Source: an uncultured Lachnospiraceae bacterium
Lineage (GTDB): Bacteria; Bacillota; Clostridia; Lachnospirales; Lachnospiraceae
Length of the DNA: 25,767 bases
Direction of reading: 5' to 3'
Assembly: GCA_910580195.1 (NCBI GenBank)
Contig: CAJTWA010000044.1
Coordinates: 1 to 25,767, forward strand
Shown here in pieces: positions 21,979-25,767 of the stretch. Positions within the stretch are counted from its first letter, which is position 1, and the number at the start of each line of letters is the position of its first letter. Under the pieces are notes generated by a model. It was given only the letters and a program-made list of their open reading frames with translations. It did not search any database and was not told the origin of the DNA. The translations under genes were made by a program, and so were the position numbers.

Positions 21979-22059
21979 TATGCTGGCAGAAGATTCTTTG
22001 CACTGGCAATGCCATGGTTCCCCCTATGCTGGCGGAAGCTTCTTCGCACAGGCAAGCGC
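21979..22059. repeat. Direct repeat duplicating the degV 3' end
   Basis: Segment 22025-22059, holding the last codons and most of the stop of degV, aligns with 21979-22012 at an offset of 46 bp, with about 85% identity. The downstream copy is noncoding. Confidence 0.85.
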
Positions 22060-22896
22060 TAAGGAGCCCGGCCCGATATGGCAGGCTACGCTTAAGGAAA
22101 GGGGGTCTGTCATGGTAATTTCTGCTTGGGGGAAAGCCTCCTGCACCTGTTCCTTAAATTCTAAGGCAGTCTGCCGATCCTTGGTGTAGGCAATGTAAAG
22201 GTACATATTTTTCCCTTCCTCATCGCCGAAACGCTTCTTAAAATCATTTTTCACGGCGTCTATCATGATGTTTTTGGCCTGTTTTACTGTCCTTGCCTTG
22301 GCAAAGGCATCCAGCTTGTCCCCTTGGATCTGCAGCACAGGCTTTAATTTCAGCAATGTGCCAAGGGCTGCGGCTGCCGGGGTAATCCTGCCGCCTTTTT
22401 TCAGGTACGTTAAAGTATCTACCATAATATAAATGCTGGAATCGAACTTTGTTTCCTCCAGAAATACTTTGATTTCCTCTGCATTTTTCCCGCGCTTTGC
22501 CAACTCCGCCGCGTCTAGGACTGCCTGTTTCTGGGTGACGGAAATCCGCTGGTTATTTACGACCTGCACCTTTCCATCATATTCCTGCGACAGCATAATG
22601 GCTGTTTCGCAGGAACTGCTTAAGCCGCTGGACATAGGGATATGGACAATCCCTTCATATTCTTCCAGAAGCTGTTCCCACAAATCCGTCACGGAGCCGA
22701 TGGCTGGCATGGATGTGGAAATGTCTGCATTTCCTTCTAACTTTTCATAAAATTCTTCCTGCGTCAAGTCAATATCTTCAAAATAAGTTTCCCCATTGAT
22801 AAAAAAGGGCATGGGCAGGACATTTACCCCATATTCCTTTGCCTCTGCTTGGGTAATCCCGCTGTTGCTGTCTGTGACTATTGCTATTTTTCCCAC
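22024..22896 (-). CDS. DegV family fatty acid-binding protein
   Basis: DegV/FakB proteins bind a fatty acid and present it to the FakA kinase in lipid uptake. The 290-residue length is usual. Motifs are VTDSNSGIT at the start, TSMPAIGSV (fatty-acid carboxylate site), IPMSSGLSSS and the YLKKGGRI segment near the middle. Start is GTG (22894-22896), with GGAGG at 8 nt. A consensus promoter lies about 115 bp upstream. Its last codons are duplicated beyond the stop. FakA is not in the window. Confidence 0.93.
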   Translation of the reverse strand: MGKIAIVTDSNSGITQAEAKEYGVNVLPMPFFINGETYFEDIDLTQEEFYEKLEGNADISTSMPAIGSVTDLWEQLLEEYEGIVHIPMSSGLSSSCETAIMLSQEYDGKVQVVNNQRISVTQKQAVLDAAELAKRGKNAEEIKVFLEETKFDSSIYIMVDTLTYLKKGGRITPAAAALGTLLKLKPVLQIQGDKLDAFAKARTVKQAKNIMIDAVKNDFKKRFGDEEGKNMYLYIAYTKDRQTALEFKEQVQEAFPQAEITMTDPLSLSVACHIGPGSLALACAKKLPPA

Positions 22897-23010
22897 CGAA
22901 CGTTCCTCCTTCTGTGATTCCTTTCTTTTGGCTTTGTGCCGATTGCTTCAATCTCTTTTTTGGCTATGCAGAAAATTTCTGCCCTTATCTATTTTACCGT
23001 GCTGCCTATA

Positions 23011-23039
23011 ATTTTATGGTATAATTGCCGGGCTGTCAA
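23011..23039 (-). promoter_or_regulatory. Sigma-A promoter of degV
   Basis: On the minus strand TTGACA (23034-23039) and TAAAAT (23011-23016) are 17 bp apart. The leader is about 108 nt. Confidence 0.85.
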
Positions 23040-23270
23040 TAAACAAATCGGGTACAGCGCTTGAAAAAAATGGATATTTCACTGGAAATGCTTTGGGAAC
23101 CGGGCAGTGGCGCTGCCCCAGCAAATGAGGGTATCTTCTTGGAAAGTTTTTATCTGATAGGGGAGCTGCAAACTTTAAAGCTACATAATATTATTCCGGC
23201 CTTCCCTATAGGAAAGCTATAAAATCCCACACATCATCGTATTGCGCTGTTTTTTCCTATAAAATGAAAA
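23040..23270. other. Spacer between degV promoter and groESL terminator
   Basis: No gene is supported here. A 50-codon plus-strand frame from 23070 to 23222 lacks a ribosome site. A CTTCCCTATAGGAAAG inverted repeat lies near 23203-23218. Confidence 0.4.
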
Positions 23271-23318
23271 GGGCTGCCATATTCAAGGGAAATAACATTC
23301 CCTTTCCTATGGCAGCCC
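23271..23318 (-). terminator. Strong terminator of the groESL operon
   Basis: GGGCTGCCATA (23271-23281) pairs with TATGGCAGCCC (23308-23318), and the inside adds AAGGGAA/TTCCCTT. On the minus strand it is followed by TTTTCATTTTAT. It lies about 65 bp after the groEL stop. Confidence 0.9.
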
Positions 23319-23384
23319 CTTCTCTATTTTGGAGCCTTAGGCAGCATAATCTTTTGCCTGCTGCACTTTTTCTCTGTCTGGGGC

Positions 23385-25007
23385 TTACATCATGCCCATT
23401 CCGCCACCGCCTGCTGGCATTGCCGGAACGTCTTCTTTGATGTTTGCCACTACGGATTCGGTGGTGAGCAGGGTGGATGCTACAGAAGTTGCATTCTGCA
23501 GTGCGCTCCTTGTTACCTTTACTGGGTCAAGGATGCCTGCTTCTACCATGTTGACATACTCTTCTTTCGTTGCGTCAAAACCTACGCCCGGTTCGGATTC
23601 TTTTACTTTGTTGATAATGACTGCGCCTTCTAAGCCTGCATTTGCTGCAATGTAGAACAATGGGGATTCCAATGCCTTTAAGATTACTTTTGCGCCGGTC
23701 TTTTCATCGCCGTCCATGTTTTCTGCCAATGCTGCAACTTCTTTTGCTGCATGGATGTATGCGGAGCCGCCCCCTGCGATAATACCTTCTTCTACAGCTG
23801 CCCTTGTGGAGTTCAGGGCATCTTCCATGCGCAGCTTGCTTTCCTTCATTTCTGTTTCCGTTGCTGCGCCTACGCGGATGACTGCTACGCCGCCTGCCAG
23901 TTTTGCAAGCCTTTCCTGTAATTTTTCTTTGTCAAATTCAGAGGTTGTTTCGTCAATCTGTGTGCGGATTTGTGCAACCCTTGCTGCAATTGCATCTTTG
24001 TCCCCTTCGCCGTCCACGATAATGGTATTTTCTTTCTGGACTTTAACAGATTTCGCACGGCCAAGCTGGTCCATGGTGGTTTCTTTCAGTTCAAGGCCTA
24101 CTTCCTCGGAAATTACCTGCCCGCCGGTCAGGATTGCGATGTCCTCAAGCATTGCCTTCCTTCTGTCGCCATAGCCTGGGGCTTTTACTGCCACTACGTT
24201 GAAGGTGCCGCGGAGCTTATTTACAATCAATGTGGTGAGGGCTTCCCCTTCAATGTCCTCTGCGATAATTAAGAGCCTTGCGCCGGACTGTACTACCTGC
24301 TCTAACAGCGGAAGGATTTCTTGGATATTGCTGATTTTCTTATCGGTAATCAGGATATATGGGTCATCCAATACAGCTTCCATTTTGTCCATGTCGGTTG
24401 CCATGTACGCGGAAATGTACCCACGGTCAAACTGCATCCCTTCTACCAAATCCAGCTCTGTCTGCATAGTCTTGGATTCTTCAATTGTGATAACGCCGTC
24501 ATTGGAAACCTTCTCCATGGCGTCTGCTACCAAGTTCCCGACTTCCTCGTCCCCTGCGGAGATTGCTGCTACCTTTGCAATCTGGTCTTTGCCGTTTACC
24601 TTCTGGCTCATGGCTGCAATGGATTCGATGGCTTTCTCGGTTGCTTTCTTCATGCCGCGGCGTAAAACGATTGGGTTTGCGCCTGCTTCTAAGTTCTTCA
24701 TGCCTTCCTTAATCATTGCCTGTGCCAAAACGGTTGCTGTGGTAGTACCGTCCCCGGCAACGTCGTTGGTTTTGGTTGCTACTTCCTTAACAAGCTGTGC
24801 TCCCATATTTTCAAATGCGTCTTCCAGTTCGATTTCTTTTGCAATGGTTACGCCGTCGTTGGTAATCAAGGGTGCGCCGAAGGATTTATCCAATACTACG
24901 TTCCTTCCTTTTGGCCCTAAGGTTACCCTTACGGTATTTGCTAATTTATCTACGCCGGCTTCTAATGCTGCCCTAGCTTCTGTGCCATACTTCAATTCCT
25001 TTGCCAT
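23385..25007 (-). CDS. groEL: 60 kDa chaperonin GroEL
   Basis: GroEL forms the double-ring ATP-driven folding chamber. The 540 residues include GPKGRNV and VTIAKEI near the start, the ATP-site DGTTTATVLA (about 86-95), the apical domain (about 190-375) and a Gly/Met-rich tail ending GGGGMGMM. All are typical and intact. AAAAGGAGA precedes the ATG. groES ends 48 bp upstream on the same strand, and a strong terminator follows. The operon is controlled by CIRCE, see 25400-25426. Confidence 0.99.
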   Translation of the reverse strand: MAKELKYGTEARAALEAGVDKLANTVRVTLGPKGRNVVLDKSFGAPLITNDGVTIAKEIELEDAFENMGAQLVKEVATKTNDVAGDGTTTATVLAQAMIKEGMKNLEAGANPIVLRRGMKKATEKAIESIAAMSQKVNGKDQIAKVAAISAGDEEVGNLVADAMEKVSNDGVITIEESKTMQTELDLVEGMQFDRGYISAYMATDMDKMEAVLDDPYILITDKKISNIQEILPLLEQVVQSGARLLIIAEDIEGEALTTLIVNKLRGTFNVVAVKAPGYGDRRKAMLEDIAILTGGQVISEEVGLELKETTMDQLGRAKSVKVQKENTIIVDGEGDKDAIAARVAQIRTQIDETTSEFDKEKLQERLAKLAGGVAVIRVGAATETEMKESKLRMEDALNSTRAAVEEGIIAGGGSAYIHAAKEVAALAENMDGDEKTGAKVILKALESPLFYIAANAGLEGAVIINKVKESEPGVGFDATKEEYVNMVEAGILDPVKVTRSALQNATSVASTLLTTESVVANIKEDVPAMPAGGGGMGMM

Positions 25008-25055
25008 GATGGTTCGTCTCCTTTTTCTTCTATATTTTTAAGTGTTCCTGCCTTT

Positions 25056-25343
25056 TTAGCCTTCTACGATTGCGAGGATGTCGTTCTGTTTTACGATGAT
25101 GTATTCTTCCCCGTCAACCTTTACTTCATTCCCTGCATACTTGGAATAAATGACTTTATCCCCTTCTTTTACCTGCATGGTTACTTCTTTGCCGTCTACC
25201 ATTCCGCCAGGGCCTACAGCTACTACTGTTGCCTCTTGCGGCTTCTCCTGTGCGCTTCCTGCTAGGATGATGCCGGACTTTGTGGTTTCTTCAGCTTCAC
25301 ACTGCTTTAATACAACTCTGTCACCTAATGGTACTAACTTCAT
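25056..25343 (-). CDS. groES: 10 kDa co-chaperonin GroES
   Basis: GroES caps the GroEL ring. The 95-residue protein has the N-terminal LVPLGDRVVLK, a mobile loop (about 16-32, ETTKSGIILAGSAQEKP) and the roof/C-terminal EEYIIVKQNDILAIVEG. I start at the ATG at 25343, which has AAGGAGG at 7 nt; the upstream in-frame ATG runs through the leader. It is the first gene of the groES-groEL operon. Confidence 0.98.
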   Translation of the reverse strand: MKLVPLGDRVVLKQCEAEETTKSGIILAGSAQEKPQEATVVAVGPGGMVDGKEVTMQVKEGDKVIYSKYAGNEVKVDGEEYIIVKQNDILAIVEG

Positions 25344-25399
25344 TACAATTCCTCCTTGTTCAGCCTTCTGTTCTATAGATGTGCTTTTCATTTTAGTTA

Positions 25400-25426
25400 T
25401 TAGCACTCATTTATATCGAGTGCTAA
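25400..25426. promoter_or_regulatory. CIRCE operator of groES-groEL
   Basis: TTAGCACTC-N9-GAGTGCTAA is a perfect inverted repeat matching the CIRCE consensus exactly. The HrcA repressor binds it and is inactivated by heat or by excess unfolded protein. It lies just downstream of the promoter, in the 5' leader. Confidence 0.98.
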
Positions 25427-25439
25427 TTCTTATGTACAT

Positions 25440-25468
25440 AATGTAGCACTATGGATTTTTTTTGTCAA
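25440..25468 (-). promoter_or_regulatory. Sigma-A promoter of groES-groEL
   Basis: On the minus strand TTGACA (25463-25468) and TACATT (25440-25445) are 17 bp apart. CIRCE begins about 14 bp downstream of the -10. Confidence 0.85.
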
Positions 25469-25504
25469 TATGGAATTTCATATTTTATAAAAAGTTTAGA
25501 ATTA

Positions 25505-25767
25505 TGGGTTTGGGGGCTTGGTGTAGATGTGGTTGGGGAAATGGGGGGCGTGGTTCGTGGTGTATGGGGGAATGGGGGAGGTTTGGGGATGGATGCGCAA
25601 TATGGGCGGGAAGGAGGGGGATTTGGGGGTGGATGGTGCAAACAGAGTAGAATGGGCAGTTTTCGGAGGGGGCGGGAGATGGTGCAAATGAGTAGAATGG
25701 GCAGACTTGGGGGCGGATGGTGCAAACAGGGTAGAATGGGAAGTTTTTGGGGGGGGGCGGACGGCAG
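25505..25767. repeat. G-rich tract with imperfect tandem repeats
   Basis: The plus strand is strongly G-rich, with many runs of four to nine G and few C. A block starting TGGTGCAAA and running to AGAATGGG recurs at about 25634, 25680 and 25718 (offsets 46 and 38 bp). Frames on the minus strand are Pro-rich artefacts with no ribosome site. The G-runs could form G-quadruplexes. The tract continues past the window edge. Confidence 0.8.

Noticed and set aside
23070..23222. 50-codon plus-strand frame between degV and groEL
   Set aside because: No ribosome binding site or promoter, and it overlaps spacer DNA between two minus-strand units.
25465..25725. 86-residue Pro-rich minus-strand open frame
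   Set aside because: The Pro runs are the complement of G-runs; there is no ribosome site and it runs into the groES promoter.

Overview
The window looks like a chromosomal segment of a Clostridia species, most likely a Lachnospiraceae member. The evidence is moderate GC, strong AGGAGG-type ribosome sites, the order rho / rpmE / DUF1385 / prmC / prfA, a zinc-type (four-Cys) L31, a DUF4364 regulator, a TIGR01212 radical SAM protein and a CIRCE-controlled groES-groEL operon. Species cannot be fixed from sequence alone. No phage, IS transposase, CRISPR array, tRNA or rRNA gene was seen.

Layout. Positions 1-1060 hold a small accessory cassette on the minus strand: a 78-residue protein and a truncated aspartic protease, flanked by two copies of a ~68-bp terminator-bearing direct repeat. 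Positions 1119-6227 (minus) are the translation/termination block prfA, prmC, DUF1385, rpmE and rho; Rho carries a long N-terminal array of 18-residue repeats. Positions 6354-9570 (plus) carry malic enzyme, a radical SAM protein, a ~227-nt noncoding segment with a clear nested fold, and DUF4364. Positions 9738-13263 (minus) carry a zinc-ribbon/HTH protein, a flavin reductase-like protein, a tail-anchored coiled-coil protein, a membrane-anchored small protein and an orphan FeoB-associated Cys-rich peptide behind a Fur-like box. Positions 13376-13551 hold the remnant of an AAA-ATPase/nuclease gene. Then come deoD and azlD-azlC (minus), a small membrane protein (plus), a HAD hydrolase and purA (minus), a LysR regulator divergent from a TRIC-family channel and a zinc-ribbon protein, then degV and groES-groEL (minus). 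A G-rich repeat tract runs to the right edge.

Functional links. PrmC methylates the GGQ glutamine of the RF1 encoded next to it. AzlC and AzlD form one branched-chain amino acid exporter. DeoD and PurA both belong to purine metabolism but are separate units. Most units start at recognisable sigma-A promoters with 17-18 bp spacers.

The most unusual feature is recurrent. At least seven genes (prfA, rho, DUF4364, azlD, azlC, purA, degV) have their 3' end, including the stop codon, duplicated directly downstream as direct or tandem repeats. An eighth gene, the small membrane protein, has tandem arrays starting exactly after its stop. The other main candidate for something new is the structured noncoding element at 8540-8766. 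All calls come from reading the sequence; no database search was run.
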